Positions 44,270 through 54,872 of a DNA stretch of 64,000 nt are shown here, piece after piece. The position numbers and the translations under genes are program-made. The notes beneath the pieces were generated by a model, which saw only the letters and a list, made by a program, of their open reading frames with translations, searched no databases and was not told the origin of the DNA. The first letter of the stretch is position 1. Each line of letters begins with the position of its first letter. This DNA comes from Hanleya hanleyi. Taxonomy: Eukaryota; Mollusca; Polyplacophora; Lepidopleurida; Hanleyidae. The stretch spans positions 310,001 to 374,000 of the forward strand of contig JAVTVY010010516.1 of the NCBI GenBank assembly GCA_036873755.1, read 5' to 3'.

Positions 44270-45478
44270 CGACCATGAAGATGGCCGCCTGGAGGGCATG
44301 TTGAATTTTCGAATCTGACCAAAAAAGGTATGTTGCACAACTGTACTACAAGGGGACCTGTGCCAAATGCGAGAATAAAGATTTATACGAAAATTCAGGA
44401 TGGCCTGAGAACTCACGATCACAAAGTTTCATGGGGAAATCCAAGATGGCGGCATGGTGGCCATATTGGATTTTCGAATCGGGCCCAAAATGTTATCTTG
44501 CACAATAAGGCCCCATGTGGGACCTGTGTACCAAATTTGAGAAAGATCCATGAAATAGTTCCTGATAATTCACGATAACAATGTTTCAAGGGGAAATTCA
44601 AGATGGGCGCCTGGTGGCCATATTGGATTTTTGAAACGAACCAGAAATGGTAACTTGCACAACTAGACCTCAAGGGAAACCTGTGTACCAAATTTGACAA
44701 AGATCCATGTAGTAGTTCCTGAGAATTTACGATAACAATGTTTATGGGGTTATTCAAAATGGCCGCCAGGCGGCCATATTGGATTTTCGAATCGGATCAA
44801 AAAAGGTATCTTGCACAACTGGACCCCAAGGGGAACTTGTGTACTAAATTTGAGAAAGATCTATGCAGTACTTCCTGAGAATTCACGATAACAAAGTTTC
44901 ATTGGGAAATCCAAAATGGCTGTCTGGTGGCCATATTGGATTTTCGAATCGGACCAGAAAAGGTATCTTGCACAACTAGACCCCAAGGGGAACGTGTGTA
45001 CCAAATTTGAGAAAGATCCATGCAGTACTTCCTGAGAATTCACGATAACAAAGTTTCATGGGGAAATCCAAGATGGCTGCCTGGTGGCCGTATTGGATTT
45101 TCGAATCGGACCAGAAAAGGTATCTTGCACAACTAGACCACAAGGGGAACCTGTGTACCAAATTTGAGAAAGATCCATGCAGTACTTCCTGAGAATTCAC
45201 GATAACAAAGTTTCATGGGGAAATCCAAGATGGCTGCCTGGTGGCCATATTGGGTTTTCGAATCGGACCAGAAAGGGTATCTTGCACAACTAGACCCCAA
45301 GGGGAACCTGTGTACCAAATTTGGGAAAGATCCATGCAGTACTTCCTGAGAAATCGCGATAACAAGAATTGTTTACGGACGGACGGAGGGGCGTCCAGCG
45401 GACTGACGGACGGACGGACGACGGACCACGGACAAAAACTGATTTGAGCAGCCCACCATCTGGTGATGGTGGGCTAAA
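44270..45478 (+). repeat. 157-bp tandem array ending in GGAC run and perfect hairpin
   Basis: Seven units with 'ttgcacaac'-type markers at 44333, 44498, 44654, 44810, 44967, 45124 and 45281, giving a steady 156-157 bp period after the first (165). Each has 'atggccgcc'-like, 'ggccatattggattttcgaa' and 'ctgtgtaccaaatttgag' blocks. It ends in 'gtttacggacggacgg' and further GGAC repeats (45372-45432), then AGCCCACCATC-TGGT-GATGGTGGGCT (45450-45475), an 11-bp perfect stem, followed by A's. The stem's end reads CTAA, as at Helitron 3' termini. All frames inside are repeat artefacts. Confidence 0.88.
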
Positions 45479-45589
45479 AAAAGAAAAGAAATTCAGTTGG
45501 ACAAAGAATAGTGGTCATTGATAAATATTTTATCTGCAGAACATCTTGTTGTCATCCCTTTTGACCGCTTCTCTTGTAGGAAATCATCT

Positions 45590-45965
45590 CGTATTTTGTT
45601 ATCCCTCGACGCCCGAAGGGCTAAAGTGGGACTATACTACTGGGGTCCGTCCGTGCGTCGGAGCGGTTGTGCGTCAGTCCGACTTTGTTTCCGAACTTCT
45701 GAAAACTGAACGGATTCTTCTCAAATTTGGAATGTGGGTACCTCACCTCAGGATCTCGCCTGCGATTGTTTTTGTATGCCCATCCGCCTGTAGGTGGCGC
45801 CACAATGGGACCAAGTTTGTATTTAGTTTCCGGACGATAACTTTTGAGAATCTGAACGGATTCTTTCCAAATTTGGTATGTGGGTACCTTGCCTAAAGGT
45901 CTCGCTTCGGATTGCTTTTCATGCCGATTCACCTATAGGTGACGCTACCTGTGGGTCAAGTAAAT
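45590..45965 (+). repeat. repeat element with about 130-bp internal duplication
   Basis: Begins 'gacgcccgaagggctaaagt', then 'ggggtccgtccgtgcgtc'. It has two copies of a unit with 'gaacggattct', 'caaatttgg', 'atgtgggtacc' and 'gccgattcacc'-like blocks (45712-45830 and 45855-45960). Its layout (GTCC-rich run plus short units) resembles the two larger arrays in reverse. Confidence 0.6.
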
Positions 45966-46199
45966 ATTTCACTTCCGGATAATAACTTACCGTTGTCTCT
46001 GATTGGTCGAAAGCTAATATTCTGACCTGCAACCACTGTCGGATACCTGGTCAGCTTAGTTAAGTCCCCTTCCATTCTGGCTGGATTTTCTCAGTATGTA
46101 ATTCTTCGATATTTCTGGTTCGGGGAATTGCCGATCTTGCTGCTTCACGATTAGGTTCTTTAGAGCATCGACTAGAGATATAAATACTTTTTTAATCAA

Positions 46200-46414
46200 C
46201 TTAGTTCAGCAAGGTCAGCCCATCATCTTGCACTCCAATATCTAAGTAACCGTTTAGGATATTTACATTGATTAGCTTATCCTTTTCCATAAAACTTACA
46301 GGAAACTCGTATCGTTTCTTTTCAGCTGGCAGATGGATCACACAATGAGTCAAACAAAAATGTGACTCACTCCGAGACGTACATAGGCTGATCCAACATC
46401 TGGTAGTTCTGACC
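46200..46414 (+). promoter_or_regulatory. 5' leader region of GPCR copy B
   Basis: Homologous to 19085-19282. It has the acceptor-like 'cgtttcttttcag' at 46325, then about 89 bp to the ATG, ending 'tggtagttctgacc'. The preserved distance and acceptor in both copies support a 5'-UTR intron. Sequence upstream of 46200 is not shared. Confidence 0.5.
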
Positions 46415-46592
46415 ATGGAAAATGGCACATTGGATAACGAACCAGTTTACACATCACCGGGATGGATTCGAAACTTGTCCACTTTTATCGGTGTCGTCGG
46501 TTTCACCTCCAACCTCTTGGTTTGTGTGGTGCTACTACAACGCTGTATGAGAAAATCCAACTCAAGACACTATTTTATCAGCCTAGCAGTCG
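46415..46592 (+). CDS. GPCR copy B exon 1
   Basis: 178 bp, donor gtaggt at 46593, phase 1, as in copy A. The ATG at 46415 is the first in frame in this exon and matches the internal ATG of copy A. Confidence 0.9.
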
Positions 46593-49500
46593 GTAGGTTT
46601 ATATTTTCTTTATTTCATGAAATAATAATTTTCTCCTCTATGGTGTCGGTTCTGAAGCCAAAAATGGTATCATTTCACTATGTTCTCACAATTGTGGAAC
46701 TCTTGACATCTTGTGACGTTTTGTTCTGCTCGATACTGACAAAGTGTCAATTGAATTCTTTCCTGAAAACCAATATCAACGCCGTTCTAACTTAGGTGTC
46801 TAACTTCGTTGTCCTATCCGGTCACAGTCCCAAGGTGTATTCCATGCCACAAAGATCTCACGGTGAAACATATTCTTATCGACTGCATAGATTTTAAGAT
46901 TGTAAGAGATGCTTTTTATCGAGCGACTACTTTGGAAGATCTTTTTAGTCGGGTGAGGGAGGACTGCATCTTGGGTTATTTGTGAGAAGTCGGTTTGTTT
47001 CATAAGTTTTAATGTGTGTATGTTTTAATGTGTTGGATTACTAAGTTATTGGCTTGAGGACTTGAGTACAAAGCTAGATTCCTAACTGGTTCTGGTTCTT
47101 TCAACCCTAAAAGCATTTTGGGAAAGGTATTGCGCCACTATTTCTAAAAACTCTGGCGTTGAATGTATGTGGATATTGAAAAACTCAAAATGTCTTACGG
47201 AAGAACTTGATGCTAAAGGTCACATACCGTATAGACATGTATCCACGTGGGATTTCTCGACTCTCTATACCACAATCCCTCATCAGGACCTTATTGACCG
47301 TCTAAGTTCATTAATAGTATCTGTGTTCAAGAAAACTGATCGTAGATATATTAATGTCGGAAGCTATAAAGCATTCTTTAGCTCTACTACATACAAGAGA
47401 TATCATTCATGGGATGTTTCTTTGTTTATAGAGTTGCTTGAATTTCTCATTAAAAATAGAAACACAAAATATCAACAGCATATAGGTATTCCAATGGGTA
47501 CTAATTGTGCACCCCTATTGGCTGACCTATATCTGTTCTCTTATGAATATGATTATATGCAGGCGCTTTCAAAAACCGATCCATTCAAAGCCCGTTCCTT
47601 CTCATTCACCAAACGCTATATAGACGATCTTCTCGCTGTGGATAATCGGTATATAAATGACGCAGTGAAGGATATATATCCACCTTCACTGAATTTGAAG
47701 GAAACTACAGATAACCCTACAGGCACATCGTATTTAGACCTATATCTCTATAAAAATGAAGCGGGCCTTCTCTCTCGTCGACTGAATGACATAAGAGATG
47801 ATTACAATATCGACATCATAAACTATCCCTTTCTGGACAGTCATATTCCAGTGGGATCTGCATATGGCGTATACATATCACGCCTAGTAGCATTTGCTAG
47901 ATCCTGTGTTAAATGTGACGATTTTAATCAACGTCACAACACATTTTTGCAGAAACTTGTAAAACAGGGCTACACCACCAAACGCCTCCACTCAAAGTTT
48001 CTCAAATTTGGCGATACATATCGCATGCTGATAGCAAAATACGAGCGTAGCGTGCAAGATCTATGTCGTTACGTTTCGTATCTTGTGTCTAATTCCGCTC
48101 AACCCGGGGCTAGGGGCCGTATGAACCCATGTACTTCAAGATCCTCATGGTACTCATATGAACAGTCACAATCAAAGCGTGACTGAGATACATCATTCTT
48201 TAGATGACGACTTTACAACGAATATTATGGATTAAATATACTGATCAGCGATACGGATTTGATATTTTTGGAACATCATGATGTCTTGCCGGCATCATTG
48301 AAAACTGTTGACCGCTTCTCTCTTGCAGGAAACAAGCCTATGTTTATGTATACTATGATTGTCTTTTTGAATTTGGTGCTAATACTGTTATATGGAATAT
48401 GGAATAGGTCTTTGGATTATGGACGCGGATATTCTCTAATGGACGATGGCTGAATTATGAATGACGGACCAGACGCTTGTAACTTAGAATTTTGTTTGAT
48501 TCGTCGCTATATAGCTGAAATATTGCTGAACGCGACATTAAACCTTAATTCTCTCTCTGTCTCTCTCTGTCCGTGCCGACATAGAATGTCCAAGTGGAAT
48601 AGCGTTGGACATCCGGCATCACAGAGTGTCCAGTTTTCGATGTGGGTAAAGCGAAACAGTGGTATCAGTATGACATTCACCAGGACACAGTTGTTGTTTG
48701 TGTTGCTGAAAAGCCTTGGTTTTCCACAAAAGTGGCTGTTGTGTGCTTTGTCTCGTGTTCCTTACATGAAGTATGGATCGTTAGTAACGATGTCGAGCAT
48801 AAAGAGGAACCCAAACGAGATGAACGTAATCATGAAGGCAAACTTTGAGTAAGATGCCGTTTACCGCATATAAATAATCCAAACGTTTGCGGAGATATGT
48901 TATTTCTTATTCTACAATTACATGACTGTAGATTTTATCAACATATTGATATTGTGTTTTGTTGGTTGCCTAGTCACGTTGACATCAAAGGTAGTACTGA
49001 GGCCCTTTAGCGATTTCAGACCCTCTATCTGTACTTATGTGAGACGGCTGTTTCAATCTTTATGGGATGCTGTGAAAAATAACAAACTTCATGAGTTCAA
49101 AAAAACGGTAGGCTTTAATAATCTGAACAGCCAGAAACGTTTCGATCAGGCTATCAGCAGGCGATGCAAAATCGATCATACATGATTAACTCACGAACAT
49201 TTACTGAAAAGAGCCAGTCCCAAGGTGTATTCCATGCCACGAAGATCCCACAGTGAAACATATTCTTGTTGACTGCATAAATTTTAAGATTGAAAGAGAT
49301 TCTTTTTATCGAGCGACTACTTTGGAAGATCTTTTTATTTAGTCGGGTGAGAGAGGACTGTGTCTTGGGTTATTTGAGAGAAATCGGGTTGTTGCATAAG
49401 TTTTCATGTGTGTTTGTATTAATGTGTTGGATTACCGAGTCATTGGCTTGAGTACTTAGAATTTTGTTTGAACGTCGCTATATAGCTGAAATATTGCTGA

Positions 49501-51906
49501 ACGCGACGTTAAACCCTAATTCTCTCTTTCTCTCTCCCAATTTGCAAATGAGAGCCTATTTCGTAGGAATATGATATTCAGGGAATTTATGCAAATGAGA
49601 TTTTGGGATGTGACCAAGTGAACTCCTGACAATGAGCTTACTTTATGCAGCTATATTCACATATCTAGAAGTCTAATCTCTTTTAAACTTATATTATTGA
49701 TTACTTATGGCATTAAGCAAACTATATGACTTTGTTTTTGCCATATTTTAATTATTTTTAGAAATTTGGTTACCATATCAACCAGCTGCTAAGGACTTTA
49801 TTTTGAAATTTTTGCAGGTTATGAAAACTTAATTGCTGATTATTCGGTCTATGATATTCATGATCATTAAAGAATCACTTTAACCATTAAAGTTCCTGAT
49901 TACCATTTGGTTACCGGTTGCTATGGTAACCATATTCCTGAAACTAATGGCAACCAAGTGGTACAAATGTTATGCATTAAACTGTAAACAAAATGTTAGA
50001 AAAGAAAATATACCATTATTTGTTTATCTAATTATCTCTAGTTTGCTGCGTGACATCATCAAAGCTCATTGTGGTGAATGAAAAAGTGGGGTATACAACA
50101 ACAACATCGACACTGCGAACCAAGCCACTCTGAATATCACAATGATTTTAACTCCTAAATCCTTCTCTTCTTAATCACCTAGGAGATATGCTGTATTCTG
50201 TAGCGGCGGTCGTAGGTGGAATGCTGAACCGGATCCCGAAAACTAAATCGATGTGCCAATTCTACCTGATTATTGTGTATGGTGGATACTATGGCGCTAT
50301 CCACAGTATGATAGTGTTGGCTATAGAACGACTCTGTGCCATCAAGTACCCTCTTTTCTTCAGAAGGCTTACTAAGAAGAGAAACATACGAATCCAGATT
50401 ATTTCCGTTTGGGTGATATCTCTGATGCTCACCATCTATCCAACCCATCTGGCTCAGGTAAGGAATTAAGCTCATGGTTAATGACTTGCTCGGTAAAACC
50501 ATTTTCAAATATTAATGTGGAATTTTTAGAAAACGCTCGTGAAGTAGATGATCCACTCCTATGTACATATGCTAAGCATCCGAAGCCGAAGAGCGGCCTT
50601 ATTATCCCCATCTTCATTTTATCAAGCCAATTTCTACGTCGAATTTCACTTCGAATTTCCCTTAATATATCTGACCCCTTCAATGTTCAAATAACTTATA
50701 AATAGATAAGAGACGTCACTGACCTCGAAACTTCGAATTCCGAAATGTGTCATATTATTGGCGTTATTGATTGGCTAACCTATATATTGGGTCAACACAC
50801 GCACCATATTAGGAGGAATGCAGATGATGTCAATCGGTGTGTAGGTTCTGATTGGTTCGTCTCTCGTTCGTAGGTGAAATTTACAAATCGGATTTTGAAC
50901 ACTGAAGGTGGTCAGATACATCAAGACAGGTTCGAAGTAGGTACGTAGAAATTGGCTTGATAAAATGAAGATGGATTATCCTCAACTTTCTGTTAACCGT
51001 TTCTTCCATTAATTTGAAGGTGACAACTGATGTTAACAGAGCTGTTACAGCATTTGCTCCTCGATAATACCGGTTTGTAATTCGCTTAAGTGATGCACAT
51101 TGCAATAAAAGCCTTAATTAACATTAATGAATGATTCAGTCAAATAATTCCGAGGTATTGGGTTAATTTCGGAGCCCGTCTTCAACTTTGTTATAAACTA
51201 CCCCTTCCCGGATCATAATATTTCTGGATGATTCCCACCGACAATCCGTCATATACACTTCATCGGTGGGTCTTTGGTGATTAACGCTCGATATGAAATT
51301 GAACACCTACATTGAAAAACATCAACAAACCATAAACTGGAGTATCTGATCATAAGTCATACACCCGGTTACTACTTTGGCCTTTATTCTCGTTTGCAGG
51401 TCCAGTCCGTACATCTAAAGGGTAATGTATCCATAGAATACTGTGGCAATGATGATGAAGACAAATCTTTCGTATATGACCTGCTGTTTAACCTGATAGT
51501 GCCGATTCTCCTCGTTTTGAGTTTCTCTTCGTTCGCAATTCACGCCTTGAAAAAGAGGGCGACAACCGTTACAGCGTCAGGTGGCGCCACCGTCGGGCGG
51601 TCCATGAAGAAACCATGGATTCATCTAACATTTATATTAGTTATGTTTTGTATGTGTTTCCTACCATATTTTGCGTTCAATATCTTCCTGGTAATATACA
51701 AGGGAACAGTCAGGCACGTAGGCCTATTTATATATATACTTGTCGAGTTCAGTCAGTTATTGACGTATGTCCACACATGGCTTAACCCCGTAATGCATTG
51801 GTCATGTGATACAGAGTTCCAGAAGGCGACAAAAAGGATGTTCTGTGGCAGATGTACCAAACCACAGTTGGGAGTAAGTGTTGTCAAAACGGACACCACC
51901 AGTTGA
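46415..51906 (+). CDS. class A (rhodopsin-like) GPCR, copy B, three exons, 319 aa
   Basis: Tandem paralogue of the 19-25 kb gene, with exons 46415-46592, 50183-50457 and 51400-51906, all GT-AG and in the same phases. It has Asn33 in TM1, SLAVGD (Asp61), C84 and C166, ERL (108-110), MCFLPY in TM6 and NPxxH (280-284) in TM7. Compared with copy A it has different residues in the N terminus (4-14), TM2/loop 1 (65-82), TM3 (88-94) and loop 3 to TM7. TM1, loop 2 (YPLFFRRLTKKRNIRIQIIS) and the C-terminal tail are almost unchanged. This fits a ligand-side change with conserved G-protein coupling, but that is inference. No disabling change seen. Confidence 0.9.
46812..47068 (+). mobile_element. LINE 3' fragment split by a Penelope-like insertion (left part)
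   Basis: Carries the LINE C-terminal region ('ccatgccacaaagatctcac' through 'gaagatctttttagtcgg') and 'ttttaatgtgtgtatg', up to 'ttattggcttgag'. The expected continuation 'acttagaattttgtttg' appears only at 48480, after the RT element. Confidence 0.75.
47069..48479 (+). mobile_element. Penelope-like retroelement, 5'-truncated, in GPCR B intron 1
   Basis: About 1.4 kb, inserted inside a LINE tail. It has the RT frame 47167-48186 followed by a 290-bp 3' region shared with 1-312 and 19675-20080. No GIY-YIG endonuclease domain is visible in the preserved part. Best-preserved of at least eight relics of this family in the window. Confidence 0.75.
47167..48186 (+). pseudogene. reverse transcriptase, probable Penelope-like, partial (339 aa)
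   Basis: An open frame encoding an RT core: WDFSTLYTTIPH (residues 28-39, motif A with Asp29), QQHIGIPMGTNCAPLLADLY (103-122), FTKRYIDDLLAV (147-158, catalytic YIDD), GTSYLDLYLYKNE and AYGVYISRLVAFARSC. The motif order and GIPMGTNCAP/YIDD pattern match a large animal RT family that I believe is Penelope-like. Stops immediately upstream of the ATG and the absent N-terminal region show 5' truncation. The frame runs through the end of the RT into a tail without domains. Co-oriented with the receptor gene but within its intron. Confidence 0.75.
48480..48572 (+). mobile_element. LINE tail, right part of the split copy
   Basis: 'acttagaattttgtttgat', 'gctatatagctgaaatattg', 'gaacgcgacattaaacc' and a TCTCTCTC run. 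It completes the LINE broken at 47068. Confidence 0.75.
48573..48899. other. intronic sequence, unassigned
   Basis: Two overlapping frames (48457-48852 and 48642-48848) have no recognised domain. It may be part of the LINE copy that follows, upstream of its RNase H end, but I cannot align it. Confidence 0.35.
48900..49537 (+). mobile_element. LINE 3' end with RNase H remnant (I/Nimb-like)
   Basis: The most informative copy. Near 48950 it encodes IVFCWLPSHVDIKG, the end of an RNase H domain of I-superfamily LINEs. Then come RPFSDFRPSICTYVRRLFQS, LWDAVKNNKLHEFKKTVGF and SRRCKIDHT followed by a stop, where related elements read RLRIGHTRLTH. The rest of the C-terminal domain, the 3' UTR and the tail end in a CTCTC run. 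Not functional. Confidence 0.75.
49538..50182. other. rest of GPCR B intron 1
   Basis: No repeat recognised apart from the conserved acceptor 'cttaatcacctag' ending at 50182. Confidence 0.45.
50183..50457 (+). CDS. GPCR copy B exon 2
   Basis: 275 bp, same length and phases as copy A, donor gtaagg at 50458. TM2 to loop 1 is the most diverged stretch (AAVVGGMLNRIPKTKSMCQ), while HSMIVLAIERLCAIKYPLFF is identical to copy A. Confidence 0.9.
50458..51399. other. GPCR B intron 2 (942 bp)
   Basis: Free of recognisable transposons, unlike the 3056-bp intron 2 of copy A. It ends in 'ggcctttattctcgtttgca' plus g, conserved with copy A. It may be close to the ancestral intron length. Confidence 0.6.
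51400..51906 (+). CDS. GPCR copy B exon 3
   Basis: 507 bp (168 codons plus TGA). VQSVHLKGNVSIEYC opens loop 2 as in copy A. The gene ends in the same TKPQLGVSVVKTDTTS tail. It has one extra residue in loop 3 and four in the TM6-TM7 loop compared with copy A. Confidence 0.9.
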   Translation, partial: VQSVHLKGNVSIEYCGNDDEDKSFVYDLLFNLIVPILLVLSFSSFAIHALKKRATTVTASGGATVGRSMKKPWIHLTFILVMFCMCFLPYFAFNIFLVIYKGTVRHVGLFIYILVEFSQLLTYVHTWLNPVMHWSCDTEFQKATKRMFCGRCTKPQLGVSVVKTDTTS

Positions 51907-52255
51907 CGGTTATACATCACTAAATTATTCTTGTGTCAAACAATTCTTGTACCGAGGGTTATCTCGAGGAATAGAAGATCGGCTACAGCGATTGGATCAT
52001 ATTCATTTCAGAAGATAATTGTTTTGTGTAATAGTTATTTATCTCGCTGCAATAGCTGATCGCCAACTCAGAAGTTTCTTCGTCACCTTGTAAGTAAAAA
52101 ATAAATTTCAACAAACCTTCATGCACAACCCCTGCCGTCACAATGATGACGTTTATTCTAGGACATCTCATCCTCGTGTTGTGGCTTGGGAAAATAGTAC
52201 ACGACTCAAATGAATGGACGGCATACAAGTCCGTACATGCACTCCTAATCACGTG
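51907..52255. other. 3' flank of GPCR B
   Basis: Presumed 3' UTR. An AATAAA occurs at about 52100 in 'aaaaaataaatttc', a possible poly(A) signal. No gene seen. Confidence 0.4.
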
Positions 52256-52259
52256 ACCG

Positions 52260-52625
52260 CCGCATGATGGAAAAAACCCAGAACCAAGTCAGTACATCCC
52301 ATACAGTCATACCCAGGTCACGCCCGATTCACGCAGATCGGAAGTGACGTCATACACCTGCGCACTCCCCGTGATGGAAAAAACCCAGACACAAGTCAAT
52401 ACATGCATTCCATACAGTCAGACATACCCTCAGCCCTCTATATACTTGGGACTACTTTCTGTCCGCGAAGGCAGACCGCATCACCGCCAAACCGCATCAC
52501 CGCGGAGGAATCCCCTAACATGTCTAAACATGTTCCAAGATCAGAGACGAGATGAAAGGATACAGGTCAACTCAAGTGCACTCAATGACCTTTGACCTCT
52601 CCACGTGGCCGCCACAAGTTTAAGT
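52260..52625 (-). repeat. dispersed repeat W, inverted relative to 62.5-63.1 kb
   Basis: Shares 'actactttctgtccgcg', 'agaccgcatcac' and a 'gacctccacgtg'-like block with the reverse complement of 62510-62640 and 62975-63080. It also has an internal duplication of 'gatggaaaaaacccag' and 'catacagtca' (52265-52315 and 52372-52425). Confidence 0.6.
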
Positions 52626-52668
52626 GCAAGGAGGTCAATGCGACTCGAAATCACGGCTATATACTACT

Positions 52669-53010
52669 TTCGCCGATATTCTACGAGATCCCATAATAAG
52701 CCAATCACGGCAATTTCTACCTTTTCTCTCTGACAATGATTGACGTTTAGTTCACGAAGATTAACATCTTCGCACGCCACAATCTTTTGATATTTTTAAC
52801 CCCCTAACAAAGCCAGACTTCTCGGTGGGAGTAAACTCTTTGATCTTTACAGTTTTTCACACACACTGTCTGGAAATGATGCCATAATTTCGGTACTGTT
52901 TCAGGATAATGTTTATATATTAGACAACGTGCTACCGTGGGTAATTACTGTGGGCGTGATTTTGAAATTGTTCCACCAAGTTAGTCACCTGATTGGCTAA
53001 CAAATGTAGT
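52669..53010. repeat. dispersed repeat Y, copy 2
   Basis: Partner of 11546-11875, same orientation, with a few short indels (for example 'cagacttctc' here). Non-coding. Confidence 0.7.
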
Positions 53011-53354
53011 TTCAAATTCGCGTGGGATTTATATAGGACTGAAGTCAGATGTTATATCTGTGATATTATATCTGAGTTTACTGAGATTGAGCGTTACCAT
53101 GGTTACCGAGCATGAATATTGATATAAATCGAATTATACCCTCATGGATATTCATATGAAGATCTCAATTTTTGACAAAGTGCAAAATCACATGAAGAAC
53201 AAGACTTATCAGTGGAACCAGTAATCGACTGACGTGACTTTGGGCAATGGGAAGTATCCTCGACCATATTTTCGATATGAAGATTAGACTTGCCGTATTG
53301 ACTGATTTGTACGGAACCGTAGAGGAGACATGCAAAATCTTTTTTTCGCGTAAA

Positions 53355-53510
53355 ATTATCTCGTCCCACGACATAATTATCTCGTCCCACGACATAATTA
53401 TCTCGTGCCACGACATAATTATCTCATCCCACGAGATAATTATCTCGTGCCACGACATAATTATCTCGTCCCACGAGATAATTATCTCGTCCCACGACAT
53501 AATTGACCAA
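53355..53510. repeat. 21-bp palindromic tandem array, left arm (about 7 units)
   Basis: Units of 'attatctcgtcccacgagat' type, with acgagat or acgacat in the second half. ATTATCTCGT and ACGAGATAAT are reverse complements around CCC, so each perfect unit can fold on itself. Confidence 0.9.
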
Positions 53511-54604
53511 TGACAACAGATTTTACAACTACGTTGTTTACCAATCAAAGCGCACGTAACGTACATCTATTGTAATCAGTCTGGGAATTTTAGGCAATCT
53601 GCAGATGGCCTAGCCAATAAAAAAACAACCTCAAACTACAAGGAAAAATTATTTGATCATTTCAAAGTTTTCTTGGGTTTGGATGAATGGAATCTTAATT
53701 TTGATGTCCTTGGTTCACTAAAAGTCTGCAAACCTTCGTGCGAAATTTAGTTGTTTAACGAAGAGAGTGTTTCAATGTGTTTTTTTTTTCGTCTGGATCT
53801 GTGTATGGAGCGGACGCAGACTTCATAATAAAGCCGATGTCATATTGTAATACAATTCTGTTGACATAGATTTCACACAAGACTGACTAGAGAACACGAA
53901 GGAAGTGAAGTTTATCCATTCCCTCAAACAGTATTCATGATTAGGAGTGAAAATTCTCCAACTGCTATAATTTGATGTCAACATTTTCTTTAGCGGATAC
54001 AAGTACACATCTGAACAGGTGTCTCGATCTCCGCCACTTCCTTGCATTATATAAATGTGACAGACATTACATATTAACCTGAGAAGGAGTAAACCGAGAA
54101 GGCTCCGTACATGGGAGGCTTGGCCGGCCAAGAAAAAAAATTTAAATAAAAAAAATAAATAAATAAAAAAAAATGAATAAATAAAAAAAATGAAAGAAAG
54201 AAAACATAGCATAGAAGTGAATGTTTTTCTTATCAAGTATTTTTTCCAGTTGTTGCTTAGTACTGGGGAAGTAAACTTATCACCGCCAGTGCCTACCGGT
54301 AGGCCTAAATTAAGATTGCAATCGATCAGTGAACAAAACAATAGATTGACGATTTCGGGCTCAAATCTCGTGCGATCATCTCTGAGAATGAAATAATGTT
54401 CTCTAATCCAATCGCATATTTGGACGAAAAAACATCAACACGTCCGTTGAGCAGAATTTTTCTTCTTTTTTTTTCTCTATAAAGTTGTTTTGTGTTTCAA
54501 TTGAGATCCCAGTCATTTGCTCAGTATTTCTTCATACACAAACAAGAGATATATTAATTTTCAACTACTTTTCACAAAGAAACCATAGAAATAAACCTAC
54601 TGTC

Positions 54605-54872
54605 TGTCCCAGATAATATATCCCAGACGTTTTCGGCGATATTTCGGAGACCATTTATCGTACAACATTGAAACTTAAATCACACAGTATATTAACTAAA
54701 AAAATACTAACTTTATTCCTGTCTTTCAATAAAAATCGATTGAGAATTGCCGAAAATCGCCAATACGTACCATATTATTTTAACGCCACGATGGTGTTGA
54801 TCTGCCAATGCTATAACATACAGACTTGACATCATGACGTAAAAAACCCCCACAAATCTCCCATCTAATTAA
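54605..54872 (-). repeat. dispersed repeat Z, copy 2
   Basis: Inverse of 41600-41910. It contains 'gacgttttcggcgatatttc', 'cgtacaacattgaaac', 'gatctgccaatg' and 'agacttgacatcatgacgt'. Confidence 0.7.

Noticed and set aside
40317..45447. Many 60-173 codon frames, for example 41217-41738 and 44419-44757
   Set aside because: They repeat with the period of the tandem arrays, show no domain, and occur on both strands.
53355..53510. CRISPR-like regular repeats
   Set aside because: No spacers: the units are contiguous and self-palindromic, in animal DNA with introns. The 30562-30752 minisatellite was rejected for the same reason.
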